From Gemmobacter lutimaris (GTDB lineage: Bacteria; Pseudomonadota; Alphaproteobacteria; Rhodobacterales; Rhodobacteraceae), in NCBI RefSeq assembly GCF_003570715.1, contig NZ_QXXQ01000011.1, forward strand, positions 80,103-144,102: 64,000 bases of DNA, given 5' to 3'. Positions 8,454 through 17,408 of the stretch are shown piece by piece. The translations under genes and the position numbers were made by a program. The stretch's first letter is position 1, and every line of letters starts with the position of its first letter. The notes under the pieces were generated by a model. It saw only the letters and a program-made list of their open reading frames with translations, did no database searches and was not told the origin of the DNA.

Positions 8454-8759
8454 TCAGACGTCTTTCAGTTCGACTTCGACAAAGCTCATCGGCGCGGGTC
8501 CGCCATTGATGACATTGTGTTCGGTGCCCTTGGGCCGCGAATAGGCGCTACCGGCAGGGATGAAACTCTCGCGTCGCTCACCCCCCGGCAAGTCCAGCAC
8601 CAGAGCGCAATCGGTCAGCGTGGTGATGACATATTCGTGGCCATGCACATGCCAGCCCGTTTCGGCGCCCGGCTCGAAATCGTAGCGCCAGACCAGCACG
8701 CGGTCATTTTCCATCAGCAGGGTCGCCGTGGCCTGTAGCTGCATCGCCCCTTCAGTCAT
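8454..8759 (-). CDS. Cupin-domain protein, BauB-like
   Basis: A 101-aa single-domain cupin. Metal-binding cupin motif 1 is visible as GWHVHGHEYVITTL (HxH plus Glu) and motif 2 as PKGTEHNVINGG. It starts at ATG 8759 behind GGGGAGGGG and lies 56 bp downstream of the aminotransferase, in the same direction. In Pseudomonas a small cupin (BauB) accompanies the beta-alanine:pyruvate aminotransferase, so a role linked to beta-alanine breakdown is inferred. The biochemical activity of that family is not known to me. Confidence 0.8.
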   Translation of the reverse strand: MTEGAMQLQATATLLMENDRVLVWRYDFEPGAETGWHVHGHEYVITTLTDCALVLDLPGGERRESFIPAGSAYSRPKGTEHNVINGGPAPMSFVEVELKDV

Positions 8760-8815
8760 CCCTTCCCCTCCCCGATTGCGAAGAAGGCGGGGTGCCCCCG
8801 CCTTCACGGGCCGCC

Positions 8816-10144
8816 TTACGGCAGCGCTTTCAGAACCTCGGCCAGCTTTCCGATCAGCTCGTCGATTTCCGCCTTCGAGATGATCAGCGGCGGCGACATG
8901 GCGATGATGTCGCCGGTGGTGCGGATCAGGATTCCTTTTTCATAGGCGTTGAGGAAGGCGGTGAAGGCGCGTTTGGTGGGCTCGCCCGCCATCGGCTCCA
9001 GCTCCACCGCGCCGATCAGGCCCATGTTGCGGATGTCGATGACATGCGGCAGGCCCTTGAGGCTGTGCAGCGCATCCTCCCAATAGGGGGCGAGGTCGTT
9101 CGCGCGTTCGAACAGCCCTTCCTCCTTGTAGGTGTCCAGCGTGGCGATGCCGGCGGCGCTGGCGATCGGATTGCCGGAATAGGTGTAGCCGTGGAACAGC
9201 TCGATCATGTGTTCCGGGCCGTTCATAAAGGCGTCATGCACCTCGGCTGTGGTCAGCACCGCGCCCATCGGGATGACGCCGTTGGTCAGGCCCTTGGCGG
9301 TGGTCATCATGTCGGGCAGCACGTCGAAATGCTGCGCCGCGAAGGCAGACCCAAGCCGCCCGAAGCCGGTGATGACCTCGTCAAAAATCAGCAGGATGCC
9401 GTGTTTCTTCGTGATCGCGCGCAGCTTCTCCAGATAGCCCTTCGGCGGCATCAGCACGCCGGTCGAGCCTGCCATCGGTTCAACGATCACCGCCGCGATG
9501 GTTTCGGCCCCGTGCAGCGCCACGATGCGTTCCAGATCATCCGCCAGATTGGCGCCATGCTCCGGCTGGCCGCGGGTAAAGGCGTTCTGGCCCGGCAGAT
9601 GGGTATGCGGAAGGTGATCAACGCCGCCCAGCAGCGTGCCGAACATCTTGCGGTTGTTGACGATACCGCCGACCGAGATGCCGCCGAAGTTCACGCCGTG
9701 ATAGCCACGCTCGCGCCCGATGAGACGGGTGCGCGCGCCCTCGCCCCGTGCCCGGTGATAGGCAATGGCGATCTTCAGCGCGGTCTCTACCGACTCGGAG
9801 CCCGAGTTGGTGTAGAACACATGCTCGATCCCCTTCGGCGCGATGTCCACGAGCCGGTTGGCCAGTTCAAAGGCCACCGGGTGCCCCATCTGGAAGGCGG
9901 GCGCGTAATCCAGTTCCGCCGCCTGTTTCTGGATCGCTTCGGTGATCTTGGGGCGGCAGTGACCCGCATTGCAGCACCACAGGCCCGCCGTGCCATCCAG
10001 CACCTGACGGCCGTCCGAGGTAGTATAATGCATGTCCTTCGAGGCCACGAACATGCGCGGCGTTTTCTTGAACTGCCGGTTCGCCGTGAAGGGCATCCAG
10101 AAGGCATTCAGGTCGTTCGGCGTCGGCTTGCGGTCAAGCGCCAT
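8816..10144 (-). CDS. Omega-amino acid:pyruvate aminotransferase (beta-alanine transaminase)
   Basis: A class-III PLP-dependent aminotransferase of 442 aa, the normal length. It carries the cofactor phosphate loop YTNSGSESVETALK, the HGV-type stretch GYHGVNFGG, the PLP-pyridine Asp in LLIFDEVITGFGRLG and the Schiff-base Lys in MTTAKGLTNGVIPMG. It is expected to convert beta-alanine plus pyruvate to malonate semialdehyde plus alanine, finishing uracil catabolism. ATG 10144 is preferred over ATG 10150 because GGAG sits 6 nt upstream of the former. A perfect RutR-type operator lies 54 bp upstream in the divergent gap. Confidence 0.92.
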   Translation of the reverse strand: MALDRKPTPNDLNAFWMPFTANRQFKKTPRMFVASKDMHYTTSDGRQVLDGTAGLWCCNAGHCRPKITEAIQKQAAELDYAPAFQMGHPVAFELANRLVDIAPKGIEHVFYTNSGSESVETALKIAIAYHRARGEGARTRLIGRERGYHGVNFGGISVGGIVNNRKMFGTLLGGVDHLPHTHLPGQNAFTRGQPEHGANLADDLERIVALHGAETIAAVIVEPMAGSTGVLMPPKGYLEKLRAITKKHGILLIFDEVITGFGRLGSAFAAQHFDVLPDMMTTAKGLTNGVIPMGAVLTTAEVHDAFMNGPEHMIELFHGYTYSGNPIASAAGIATLDTYKEEGLFERANDLAPYWEDALHSLKGLPHVIDIRNMGLIGAVELEPMAGEPTKRAFTAFLNAYEKGILIRTTGDIIAMSPPLIISKAEIDELIGKLAEVLKALP

Positions 10145-10197
10145 GATCATCTCCGCATTTATCCGTCACGGGGAATCGCGCGACGGCTTGAGTTTCC

Positions 10198-10213
10198 TTG
10201 ACCTCGGGGTCAA
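10198..10213. promoter_or_regulatory. RutR operator, perfect dyad
   Basis: TTGACC-TCGG-GGTCAA is a perfect 6-bp inverted repeat with a 4-bp spacer, identical in the arms to the known RutR half-sites. It lies between the divergent aminotransferase (start 10144) and the RutR-like gene (start 10353). It should control the aminotransferase-cupin unit and autoregulate the regulator. Confidence 0.8.
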
Positions 10214-10352
10214 AATTCATCCGGTCAGCACCCGAAGCACCGGGCGTGGCTGTCCGCATATTGACGGGTTTGCCGTCGCGTCTCAATCGGGATTGGCCGT
10301 TCCGGCGGTCCATTTCCGACACTTTGATCAAATGCTTCCACCGGGAGGTCCG

Positions 10353-10964
10353 ATGACCCGCGCCAAGCCGAAGACCCGTATCCAGCAGAAGAACTCCGAA
10401 GCGATCCTCGATGCGGCGCTGGAGGTGTTTTCGCAGGCCGGGTTCAGGGGGGCGACGCTGGACCAGATCGCGGATCGCGCGGGCCTGTCGAAGCCCAATC
10501 TTCTGTATTACTTCTCCTCGAAAGAGGCGATCCATGCCGAGCTGATCGCAGGGCTTCTGAAGGTCTGGCTCGATCCGCTGCGGGCGCTGGATTCGGGCGG
10601 CGATCCGGTGGCCGAGATTCTGGGCTATGTGCGACGCAAGCTGGAACTGAGCCGCGATTTTCCCCGTGAAAGCAGGCTGTTCGCCAATGAGGTGCTGCAA
10701 GGTGCGCCGCGCATCGACGGGGCGCTTCAAGGGGAGCTGAAGCCACTGGTCGATGACAAGGCGGCGGTGATTGCGGCCTGGGTGGCCGAGGGGCGCCTGG
10801 CGCCGGTGGACCCTTACCATCTGATCTTCTCGATCTGGGCCACGACCCAGCATTACGCCGATTTCGACGTGCAGGTCCGCGCGGTTCTGGGCCCCGGCCA
10901 TGATCCCTTCGCCGAGGCGGGGGATTTTCTGGAGACGCTGTATCGCCGGATGCTGGCGATCTGA
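10353..10964 (+). CDS. rutR: TetR-family pyrimidine-catabolism regulator, RutR-like
   Basis: A 203-aa repressor. The HTH region is ALEVFSQAGFRGATLDQIAD, then AGLSKPNLLYYFSSKEAIHA; the ligand domain includes FANEVLQGAPRIDG, VAEGRLAPVDPYHLIF and WATTQHYADF, typical of RutR. The ATG at 10353 follows CGGGAGG by about 5 nt. The perfect operator at 10198-10213 lies upstream. RutR in E. coli senses uracil and represses pyrimidine-use genes. This protein and the paralogue at 6122 probably split or share that role here. The gene symbol is assigned by family and context. Confidence 0.85.
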   Translation: MTRAKPKTRIQQKNSEAILDAALEVFSQAGFRGATLDQIADRAGLSKPNLLYYFSSKEAIHAELIAGLLKVWLDPLRALDSGGDPVAEILGYVRRKLELSRDFPRESRLFANEVLQGAPRIDGALQGELKPLVDDKAAVIAAWVAEGRLAPVDPYHLIFSIWATTQHYADFDVQVRAVLGPGHDPFAEAGDFLETLYRRMLAI

Positions 10965-11058
10965 GCGGTCGTTCAAATGCACGGTATTCGGGCCGCGCAT
11001 ATACCGGGGAGGCGTGCTAGGCTTAATCGGGGGCGTTCTGACCGAAAGGGAAGATCCG

Positions 11059-11451
11059 ATGACACTCATGTCGTCCATCGGCGCGCAACTGGCACGCGCC
11101 CTGTCCCTGCCTGATCCCTGCATAACCTCGGCACGGGGCAGCCAGCCGTCCGAGCCGCCCACCAGCCTGCGGATCACCCCCACGGAGCTGGCCTCGGCCG
11201 TGCAACCCACCGCCGCCAGCGCGGCAGTGGTCCTGCAATGCGCGGGCAGGCCCGACCCCGACGCGTTCGACAATGTGCCGCAACCCGGTGACGAAAGCAT
11301 TCTGGTCGATGACTGGGAAAGGCCGGGCCCGCCGCAGGATGCGGCAGACCCCGAGGCGAGGTCAGCCCCCGCAGCCTTGATGCCGCTGGAAGATGCGCAG
11401 CTTGCCATGATCGCGTGGCAAGACAATCTGCGCATCCTGCGCGGCGGCTGA
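11059..11451 (+). CDS. Hypothetical protein (130 aa)
   Basis: An ORF beginning MTLMSSIGAQLARALSLPDP behind GAAAGGGAAG. The product is rich in Ala, Pro, Asp and Ser with no obvious signal peptide or membrane span, and ends in the more ordered LMPLEDAQLAMIAWQDNLRI. I recognise no domain. It sits 94 bp downstream of rutR and ends 7 bp before the convergent preA stop. The region has high GC, so a chance ORF is possible, but the ribosome site and fit between genes favour a real, poorly conserved gene. Confidence 0.45.
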   Translation: MTLMSSIGAQLARALSLPDPCITSARGSQPSEPPTSLRITPTELASAVQPTAASAAVVLQCAGRPDPDAFDNVPQPGDESILVDDWERPGPPQDAADPEARSAPAALMPLEDAQLAMIAWQDNLRILRGG

Positions 11452-11458
11452 TCCCGCC

Positions 11459-12760
11459 TCATTCCGCCGCGCGCACCGAGGGGTTGTTGGGGTGCTGCGT
11501 CCAGTTGGCGTAATCGCCCACCGTCGCTCCGGTGCGCGGGTCCACCTGACCTTTCGGCAGTTGCACCATGGTGATGCAATTCTCCACCGGGCAGACATTG
11601 ACGCAAAGGTTGCAGGCCACGCATTCCTCGTCCTTCACGGTGAAGGTGCGATCTGCGCCCATGGCGATGGCCTGATGGCTGGTATCCTCGCAGGCGATGT
11701 AGCAGCGGCCGCATTTGATGCAGTCGTCCTGGCTGATATGCGCCTTGGTGACGTAGTTCAGATTCAGGAACTGCCAGTCGGTGACATTGGGCACCGCGCG
11801 GCCCACCAGTTCCGACGTATCGGTGAACCCCTTGCGGTCCATGTAATCCGACAGGCCGGAGATCATCTCTTGCACCACCTTGAAGCCATAGGTCATGGCG
11901 GCGGTGCAGACCTGCACATTGCCCGCGCCCAGTGCCATGAACTCTGCCGCGTCGCGCCAGGTGGTGACACCGCCGATGCCGCTGATGGGAATACCGGTCG
12001 TTTCGCGCGACCGCGCGATTTCCGCCACCATGTTCAGCGCGATCGGTTTCACCGCCGGGCCGCAATAGCCGCCATGAGTGCCCTTGCCGTCGATCGTCGG
12101 TTCCGGGGCGAAATCGTCGAGGTCAACCGAGGTGATGGAGTTGATCGTGTTGATGAGGCTGACCGCGTCGGCCCCGCCACGTTTGGCCGCCTCGGCCGGT
12201 TTGCGGATGTCGGTGATATTGGGTGTCAGCTTCACGATGCAGGGCATGCGGGAATATTGCTTCACCCAGCGGGTGACCATCTCGATATATTCCGGCACCT
12301 GCCCCACGGCGCTGCCCATGCCGCGTTCGGCCATGCCATGCGGGCAGCCGAAGTTCAGCTCCACGCCATCGGCCTCGGTATCCTCGATGCGCTTGAGGAT
12401 GTCCTTCCACGACTCCTCGTCGCAGGGCACCATCAGGCTGATGATCAGGGCGCGGTCGCGCCACTTGCGCTTGACCTCCTTGATTTCCTGCAGGTTCACC
12501 TCCAGCGGGCGGTCGGTGATCAGCTCGATATTGTTCAGCCCCAGAAGGCGGCGGTCGGCGCCCCAGATCGCGCCATAGCGCGGCCCGTTGACATTGACGA
12601 CCGGCGGCCCTTCGGACCCCAGCGTCTTCCAGACCACACCGCCCCAGCCCGCCTCATAAGCGCGCTCGACATTGACCTTCTTGTCGGTGGGTGGCGCCGA
12701 GGCCAGCCAGAACGGATTGGGGGATTTGATGCCGATGAAATTCGATTCGAGATTGGCCAT
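11459..12760 (-). CDS. preA: NAD-dependent dihydropyrimidine dehydrogenase, catalytic subunit PreA
   Basis: A 433-aa FMN/Fe-S subunit that reduces uracil or thymine to the 5,6-dihydro form with PreT, step 1 of the pathway. The N-terminal dihydroorotate-dehydrogenase-like barrel has the active-site loop ELNFGCPHGMAERGMGSAVG with the catalytic Cys, FMN-binding PISGIGGVTTWRDA, and VKLTPN. The C-terminal ferredoxin domain carries two 4Fe-4S motifs, CIKCGRCYIAC and CVACNLCVNVCP. It lies 24 bp downstream of preT and is cotranscribed with it. Length and all cofactor motifs are normal. Confidence 0.95.
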   Translation of the reverse strand: MANLESNFIGIKSPNPFWLASAPPTDKKVNVERAYEAGWGGVVWKTLGSEGPPVVNVNGPRYGAIWGADRRLLGLNNIELITDRPLEVNLQEIKEVKRKWRDRALIISLMVPCDEESWKDILKRIEDTEADGVELNFGCPHGMAERGMGSAVGQVPEYIEMVTRWVKQYSRMPCIVKLTPNITDIRKPAEAAKRGGADAVSLINTINSITSVDLDDFAPEPTIDGKGTHGGYCGPAVKPIALNMVAEIARSRETTGIPISGIGGVTTWRDAAEFMALGAGNVQVCTAAMTYGFKVVQEMISGLSDYMDRKGFTDTSELVGRAVPNVTDWQFLNLNYVTKAHISQDDCIKCGRCYIACEDTSHQAIAMGADRTFTVKDEECVACNLCVNVCPVENCITMVQLPKGQVDPRTGATVGDYANWTQHPNNPSVRAAE

Positions 12761-12784
12761 ATGCTTGTCTCCTGATGCGGGCGC

Positions 12785-14113
12785 TCAGCCCGCCGCCCCC
12801 GTCAGTGCCGCGTGAATCTCTTCGGCGGCGTCGCGGCCCTCGGCCACGGCGGTCACCGTCAGATCCTCGCCGCCCTCGGCACAGTCACCGCCGCACCAGA
12901 GTTTCGGTGCCGGATGGCGCGGCAGCTTGCCCGCCGCAACGGTGAGGCCCTCCGGCACACCCGCAAGGGTCTGGCCGATGGCCTTGAACACCTGATCCGC
13001 TTTCAGGGTGAAGCCTTCATCCAGCAGCTTCAACCCGTCGGGGCTGTCTTCGGTATAGGCAAACTGCACCGCCTCGGCGCGGGCACCGCCCGTTACCTTC
13101 ACCGGCGCGGCGCCATAGATGATGCGGACGCCGGTTTGCGTGGCATGTTCCTGTTCGTAGCCCGAGGCGCTCATCTTCTCCTTGCCCCGACGATAGACGA
13201 TGGTGACATTCTCGGCGCCCAGCAACTTTGATTGCACGGCGGCATCCACCGCCGTCATGCCACCGCCGATCACCACCACGTCGCGGCCCACGGCGACGGT
13301 CGAACGGTCCCCCGCCTGCCGCAACCCGGCGATGAAATCGACGGCGTTTTCCACCCCCGCCAGATCCTCGCCCGCCGCGCGCAGGGCATTCACCCCGGCC
13401 AGACCGATGCCAAGGAACACCGCGTCGTAATCGGCCAGCAGATCGGCCAGCGCGACATCTTTGCCGAGCGTCACGCCGGTTTTAACCGTGATGCCGCCAA
13501 TCTTCAGCAGCCAGTCCACCTCGCGCGCCGCGAAATCGTTGGTCGATTTATAGGTGGCGATGCCATATTCGTTGAGTCCCCCGGCCTTGGGGCGGCGCTC
13601 GAACACCGTCACCTCATGGCCCTTCATCGCCAGACGATGCGCACAGGCCAGACCCGAGGGCCCTGCCCCCACCACCGCCACGCGCTTGCCGGTGGCAGCG
13701 GCACGGGTGAAGGGATGCACGCCCTTCGCCATCAGCGTGTCGGTGGCATAGCGTTGCAACCGGCCGATCTCGACCGGCTTGCCCTCGGCCACTTCGCGCA
13801 CGCAGACCTCTTCGCACAGCGTTTCGGTCGGGCAGACACGGGCGCACATGCCGCCCATGATGTTCTGGCTGAGGATCGTCTTCGCCGCCGCATCCGGCGT
13901 GCCGGTGGCGATCTGCCGGATGAACAGCGGAATGTCGATCGAGGTCGGACAGGCCGTCATGCAGGGCGCGTCATGGCAGAAATAGCAGCGGTCGGCGGCC
14001 ACCTGCGCCTCGTGCCGGTCAAGTGGCGGCTCGTGATCGGCGAAATTCGCCTCATAGCTGGCGGCGGGCAGACGCGCGGGCACGATGCCGGGCGTGAGCT
14101 GGCTGTTGGACAA
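12785..14113 (-). CDS. preT: NAD-dependent dihydropyrimidine dehydrogenase, electron-transfer subunit PreT (TTG start)
   Basis: A 442-aa FAD/NAD(P)-binding Fe-S flavoprotein that passes electrons between NADH and PreA. N-terminal cysteine clusters are CYFCHDAPCMTACP and CARVCPTETLCEEVC. Dinucleotide-binding motifs are VAVVGAGPSGLACAH, ERRPKAGGLNEYGI and VVVIGGGMTAVDAA. No ATG fits the conserved N-terminus; a TTG at 14113 (product xSNSQLTPGIVPARLPAASY) lies 6-7 nt after a clear GGGAGG, so the TTG is chosen. An open frame continues upstream to 14374 but looks non-coding. An AT-rich dyad about 60 bp upstream may be its operator. Confidence 0.93.
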   Translation of the reverse strand: MSNSQLTPGIVPARLPAASYEANFADHEPPLDRHEAQVAADRCYFCHDAPCMTACPTSIDIPLFIRQIATGTPDAAAKTILSQNIMGGMCARVCPTETLCEEVCVREVAEGKPVEIGRLQRYATDTLMAKGVHPFTRAAATGKRVAVVGAGPSGLACAHRLAMKGHEVTVFERRPKAGGLNEYGIATYKSTNDFAAREVDWLLKIGGITVKTGVTLGKDVALADLLADYDAVFLGIGLAGVNALRAAGEDLAGVENAVDFIAGLRQAGDRSTVAVGRDVVVIGGGMTAVDAAVQSKLLGAENVTIVYRRGKEKMSASGYEQEHATQTGVRIIYGAAPVKVTGGARAEAVQFAYTEDSPDGLKLLDEGFTLKADQVFKAIGQTLAGVPEGLTVAAGKLPRHPAPKLWCGGDCAEGGEDLTVTAVAEGRDAAEEIHAALTGAAG

Positions 14114-14168
14114 GGCGCAAACCTCCCGTTGTTTTCTTGATTGCCTCCACTCTGCCACAGGCAAAAAT

Positions 14169-14184
14169 TTTATCAATCGGTAAA
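14169..14184. promoter_or_regulatory. Candidate operator upstream of preT
   Basis: TTTATC-AATC-GGTAAA is an inverted repeat with one arm mismatch, inside an AT-rich patch (AAAATTTTATC...GGTAAATTTTAA) that stands out from the GC-rich background. It lies 56-71 bp upstream of the preT TTG. It is not a RutR-type site, so preTA may answer to a different regulator. The rest of the 14114-14437 gap shows no gene, only the divergent promoter region of accB. Confidence 0.45.
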
Positions 14185-14437
14185 TTTTAATGCCGGGGCG
14201 ATTTTTCCCCTCTGCCCGCAAGGCAGGCGCAATCCGAAGGCGGCTGCGGGGAAAATGGGCGCAAGCTTCCCCTTGCTCCGGCCCGGAGCAACCGCCCTGC
14301 CGGCTGCGGCGCCTGCCCACGTTACACGGAGGCTTTTCACCCCTGCCCGCCTCGCGTATAACCGCGTCAGCCACGGCAGGGCTGCTTGCGCTATCACGCG
14401 CCGCTCATCGCCCGCCGACAGAACAAACGAGGATGGC

Positions 14438-14929
14438 ATGAGCAAACATTCCCCCGACGCCGACGTTGCCTTCATCCAGGCCCTGGCTGAACTTCTGAAC
14501 AAGAATGAACTGACCGAGCTTTCGGTGAAACGCGAATATGGCGAGGATGACAGCCTTGACGTGCGCGTGGTGAAACAGGCGAATATCGTGACCACCACGG
14601 TCGCCGCCGCGCCGGTGGCCATGGCCGCCCCGGCAGCCGCACCCGCCGCTGCCGCCACAGCCCCGGCCGCCGCGCCGGAGGATCCGGCCCAGCATCCGGG
14701 TGCCGTGACCTCGCCCATGGTTGGCACCGCCTATCTGGCGGCCGAACCGGGTGCCGCACCTTTCGTTGCCGTGGGCAGCACCGTGACCGAAGGCCAGACC
14801 GTGCTCATCATCGAGGCGATGAAGACCATGAACCACATCCCCGCGCCGAAAGCCGGCACGGTGAAGCGCATTCTGGTCGCCGATGGCACCCCCGTCGAAT
14901 TCGGCGCGCCGCTGATGATCGTCGAGTGA
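14438..14929 (+). CDS. accB: Acetyl-CoA carboxylase biotin carboxyl carrier protein
   Basis: A 163-aa carrier subunit of acetyl-CoA carboxylase, the first step of fatty-acid synthesis. The N-terminal domain ([20 protein letters not shown]) is followed by an Ala/Pro-rich flexible linker. The C-terminal biotinyl domain has the canonical EAMKTMNHI with the biotinylated lysine. The ATG at 14438 follows GAGGATGG. It is 10 bp upstream of accC, the usual pair. Confidence 0.95.
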   Translation: MSKHSPDADVAFIQALAELLNKNELTELSVKREYGEDDSLDVRVVKQANIVTTTVAAAPVAMAAPAAAPAAAATAPAAAPEDPAQHPGAVTSPMVGTAYLAAEPGAAPFVAVGSTVTEGQTVLIIEAMKTMNHIPAPKAGTVKRILVADGTPVEFGAPLMIVE

Positions 14930-14939
14930 GGCCCGCCCG

Positions 14940-16295
14940 GTGACCCAGATGTTCGAGAAAATCCTGATCGCCAACCGGGGCGAGATCGCGCTGCGCGTCA
15001 TCCGCGCCTGCCGCGAAATGGGCATCAAATCGGTCGCGGTGCATTCCACCGCCGATTCCGATGCGATGCACGTCCGCATGGCCGATGAATCGGTCTGCAT
15101 CGGCCCGGCGCCCTCGGGACAAAGCTATCTGAACAAGGCGGCCATCATCTCGGCCTGCGAAATCACCGGCGCGCAGGCGGTGCATCCGGGCTATGGTTTC
15201 CTGTCGGAAAATGCGGGCTTCGCGCAGGCGCTGGAAGATCACGGGCTCACCTTTATCGGTCCGACCGCGGATCATATCCGCATCATGGGCGACAAGATCA
15301 CCGCGAAAGATACCGCCAAGGCGCTGGGGATTCCGGTGGTTCCGGGCTCTGACGGTGGTGTGCCCGATCTGGAAACCGCGCTGAAAGTGGCCGAAGAGAT
15401 CGTCTATCCGGTCATCATCAAGGCCACCGCCGGCGGCGGCGGGCGCGGCATGAAGGTCGCCCGCAGCGCCGAGGAGCTGGAGATCGCCTTCCGCACCGCC
15501 CGCAGCGAGGCGAAGGCCGCCTTCGGCAATGACGAGGTCTATATCGAGAAATACCTCCAGAAGCCGCGGCATATCGAGATTCAGGTCTTCGGCGACGGCA
15601 AGGGCAATGCCGTGCATCTGGGCGAGCGCGACTGTTCCTTGCAGCGCCGCCACCAGAAGGTATTCGAGGAGGCCCCCGGCCCCTGCATCACGCCCAAGCT
15701 GCGCGCCGAAATCGGCGAGGTCTGCGCCAGCGCGATGCGCAAGCTGAAATACATCGGCGCGGGCACGATCGAATTCCTTTACGAGGACGGCGAGTTCTAT
15801 TTCATCGAAATGAACACCCGGCTTCAGGTCGAACATCCGGTGACCGAAGGCATCTTCGGCGTGGACCTCGTGCGCGAACAGATCCGCGTCGCGGCGGGCC
15901 TGCCGATGTCCTTCACGCAAAGCGATCTGGAAATCAACGGCCACTGCATCGAGGTGCGGATCAACGCCGAACGCCTGCCGAACTTCGCGCCCTGCCCCGG
16001 CAAGGTGAAGGTGTTCCACGCGCCGGGCGGTCTGGGTGTGCGGATGGATTCGGCGCTTTACGGCGGCTATTCCATCCCGCCCTATTACGACAGTCTGATC
16101 GGAAAGCTGATCGTCCACGGCCGCGACCGGCCCGAGGCCTTGGCCCGGCTGAAACGTGCGCTGAGCGAGCTGATCATCGACGGGGTGGAAACCTCGGTCC
16201 CGCTGTTCCACATGCTGCTGGCCGAGCCGGACATCCAGAACGGCGAATACAATATTCACTGGCTGGAAAAATGGCTGGCGGAGCAATTCGCCTGA
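14940..16295 (+). CDS. accC: Acetyl-CoA carboxylase, biotin carboxylase subunit
   Basis: Carboxylates the biotin on AccB using ATP and bicarbonate. The 451-aa product starts [20 protein letters not shown] and has the ATP-grasp glycine loop [41 protein letters not shown] and the catalytic [14 protein letters not shown]. Start choice: GTG at 14940 has GAGG 8 nt upstream; ATG at 14949 matches the usual family N-terminus (MFEKIL) but has no better ribosome site. Full length and intact. Confidence 0.96.
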   Translation: MTQMFEKILIANRGEIALRVIRACREMGIKSVAVHSTADSDAMHVRMADESVCIGPAPSGQSYLNKAAIISACEITGAQAVHPGYGFLSENAGFAQALEDHGLTFIGPTADHIRIMGDKITAKDTAKALGIPVVPGSDGGVPDLETALKVAEEIVYPVIIKATAGGGGRGMKVARSAEELEIAFRTARSEAKAAFGNDEVYIEKYLQKPRHIEIQVFGDGKGNAVHLGERDCSLQRRHQKVFEEAPGPCITPKLRAEIGEVCASAMRKLKYIGAGTIEFLYEDGEFYFIEMNTRLQVEHPVTEGIFGVDLVREQIRVAAGLPMSFTQSDLEINGHCIEVRINAERLPNFAPCPGKVKVFHAPGGLGVRMDSALYGGYSIPPYYDSLIGKLIVHGRDRPEALARLKRALSELIIDGVETSVPLFHMLLAEPDIQNGEYNIHWLEKWLAEQFA

Positions 16296-16327
16296 GGCAC
16301 CGTCCCGGCCATGGGCTGTCGGTGCGC

Positions 16328-16367
16328 CCGGGGGTTTCACACCCCCGGACCCCCGTGGGACATTTCT
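16328..16367 (+). terminator. Hairpin after accC (third copy of the intergenic repeat)
   Basis: CCGGGGGT-TTCAC-ACCCCCGG is a perfect 8-bp stem 33 bp after the accC stop, followed by ACCCCCGTGGGACATTT. It probably ends the accBC transcript. The same hairpin-plus-CCCCCG-plus-ATTT layout occurs at 4672-4713 and 2117-2181. Confidence 0.6.
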
Positions 16368-16401
16368 GCGAGGATACAAGTCTGACGCCGGAAGCGGGAT
16401 C

Positions 16402-16980
16402 ATGCGCATGATTACGCCCGAGCTTTTGTTGCGCGCCTATGCGGCCGGGGTGTTTCCGATGGCTGAAAGCGCGGAAAGCGATGCGATCCACTGGGTCGAT
16501 CCGCGCAGACGGGGCATCCTGCCGCTGGACGGGTTTCACATCTCGCGCAGTCTGGCAAAGGACATCCGGCGCGGCGGGTTTGAAATCTGCGCCGACCGCG
16601 ATTTCGCGGGCGTGGTGGCGGGCTGTGCCGACCGAGAAACCACCTGGATCAACGCCGACATCTTCGCGCTGTATCAGGATCTGCACCGCATGGGCCACGC
16701 CCATAGCCTTGAGATGTGGGAGAATGGCGCGCTGGTCGGCGGCACTTATGGCGTGGTGCTGGGGGCCGCCTTCTTTGCCGAAAGCATGTTCTCGCGCCGC
16801 CGCTCCGCCTCGAAGATCGTGCTGGCGCATCTGGTGGCGCGGCTACGGCACGGCGGTTTTACCCTGTGCGACACCCAGTTCCTGACACCGCATCTGGCAA
16901 GCTTGGGCGGGGTGGAAATCAGTCGCGCAGACTATCACGCGCGGCTGGCCGAGGCGCTGGAGCGGGAGGGCCGGTTCTAG
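16402..16980 (+). CDS. aat: Leucyl/phenylalanyl-tRNA--protein transferase
   Basis: N-end-rule enzyme that adds Leu or Phe from aminoacyl-tRNA to N-terminal Arg/Lys of proteins, marking them for ClpAP. The 192-aa product has the family signatures LLRAYAAGVFPMA, WVDPRRRGILPLD, GGTYGVVLGAAFFAESMFSR and FTLCDTQFLTPHLASLGG. The annotated ATG (16402) and the ATG two codons later (16408, MITPELLL) are both plausible. It overlaps the convergent DUF2155 gene by 4 bp. Confidence 0.95.
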   Translation: MRMITPELLLRAYAAGVFPMAESAESDAIHWVDPRRRGILPLDGFHISRSLAKDIRRGGFEICADRDFAGVVAGCADRETTWINADIFALYQDLHRMGHAHSLEMWENGALVGGTYGVVLGAAFFAESMFSRRRSASKIVLAHLVARLRHGGFTLCDTQFLTPHLASLGGVEISRADYHARLAEALEREGRF

Positions 16981-17408
16981 CCTTCCTGCGGCGCCTCTTG
17001 CAGATCGTCGGGCTGATCTTCGGGCTCAGGCTCCGGCCCAAGGTCCAGCGGCTGCTGGCCGGGGATCACGCAGCGCAGCACCCAGACATCGTAACGCGGA
17101 TGTTCCAGCGCCGACAGTGCGGGGCTGGAGGCCAGCATCCAGCCGGAAAACACCGGGGCGTCGCTGCCCTTCTCCATGATCGTCAGATGCGCATAGGCGT
17201 CCGACGAGGGGTTGGCAGAAGGATAGCGGCATTCGTCAAGCTGAATGGTCAGCCGCCCCGACACCGCCGCCTGACCACGGCTGAGTTCGATGTCTGCGGT
17301 CTCGCCCGTCATCTTGTCCAGCCACCGCAGGATGCCGCCGGGCGCGGAAGACACCTCTTGCGCGGCAACCGGCGTCGTCAGCAGGGCAAGGGCAAGCAGC
17401 CACTTCAT
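16977..17408 (-). CDS. DUF2155 domain protein, exported
   Basis: A 143-aa protein with signal peptide MKWLLALALLTTPVAAQ and the DUF2155 core: GGILRWLDKMTGETADIELS, LDECRYPSAN and FSGWMLASSPALSALEHPRY (then DVWVLRC). The tail is acidic and proline-rich. DUF2155 genes in alphaproteobacteria sit beside mlaD and aat as here; their function is unknown and likely envelope-related. The ATG overlaps the mlaD stop by 4 bp (ATGA), showing translational coupling. Confidence 0.88.
   Translation of the reverse strand: MKWLLALALLTTPVAAQEVSSAPGGILRWLDKMTGETADIELSRGQAAVSGRLTIQLDECRYPSANPSSDAYAHLTIMEKGSDAPVFSGWMLASSPALSALEHPRYDVWVLRCVIPGQQPLDLGPEPEPEDQPDDLQEAPQEG

Noticed and set aside
10134..12065. Open frame on the minus strand spanning rutR, the hypothetical gene and part of preA
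   Set aside because: It crosses several well-supported genes in another frame and its product is compositionally biased; preA and rutR have full motif support.
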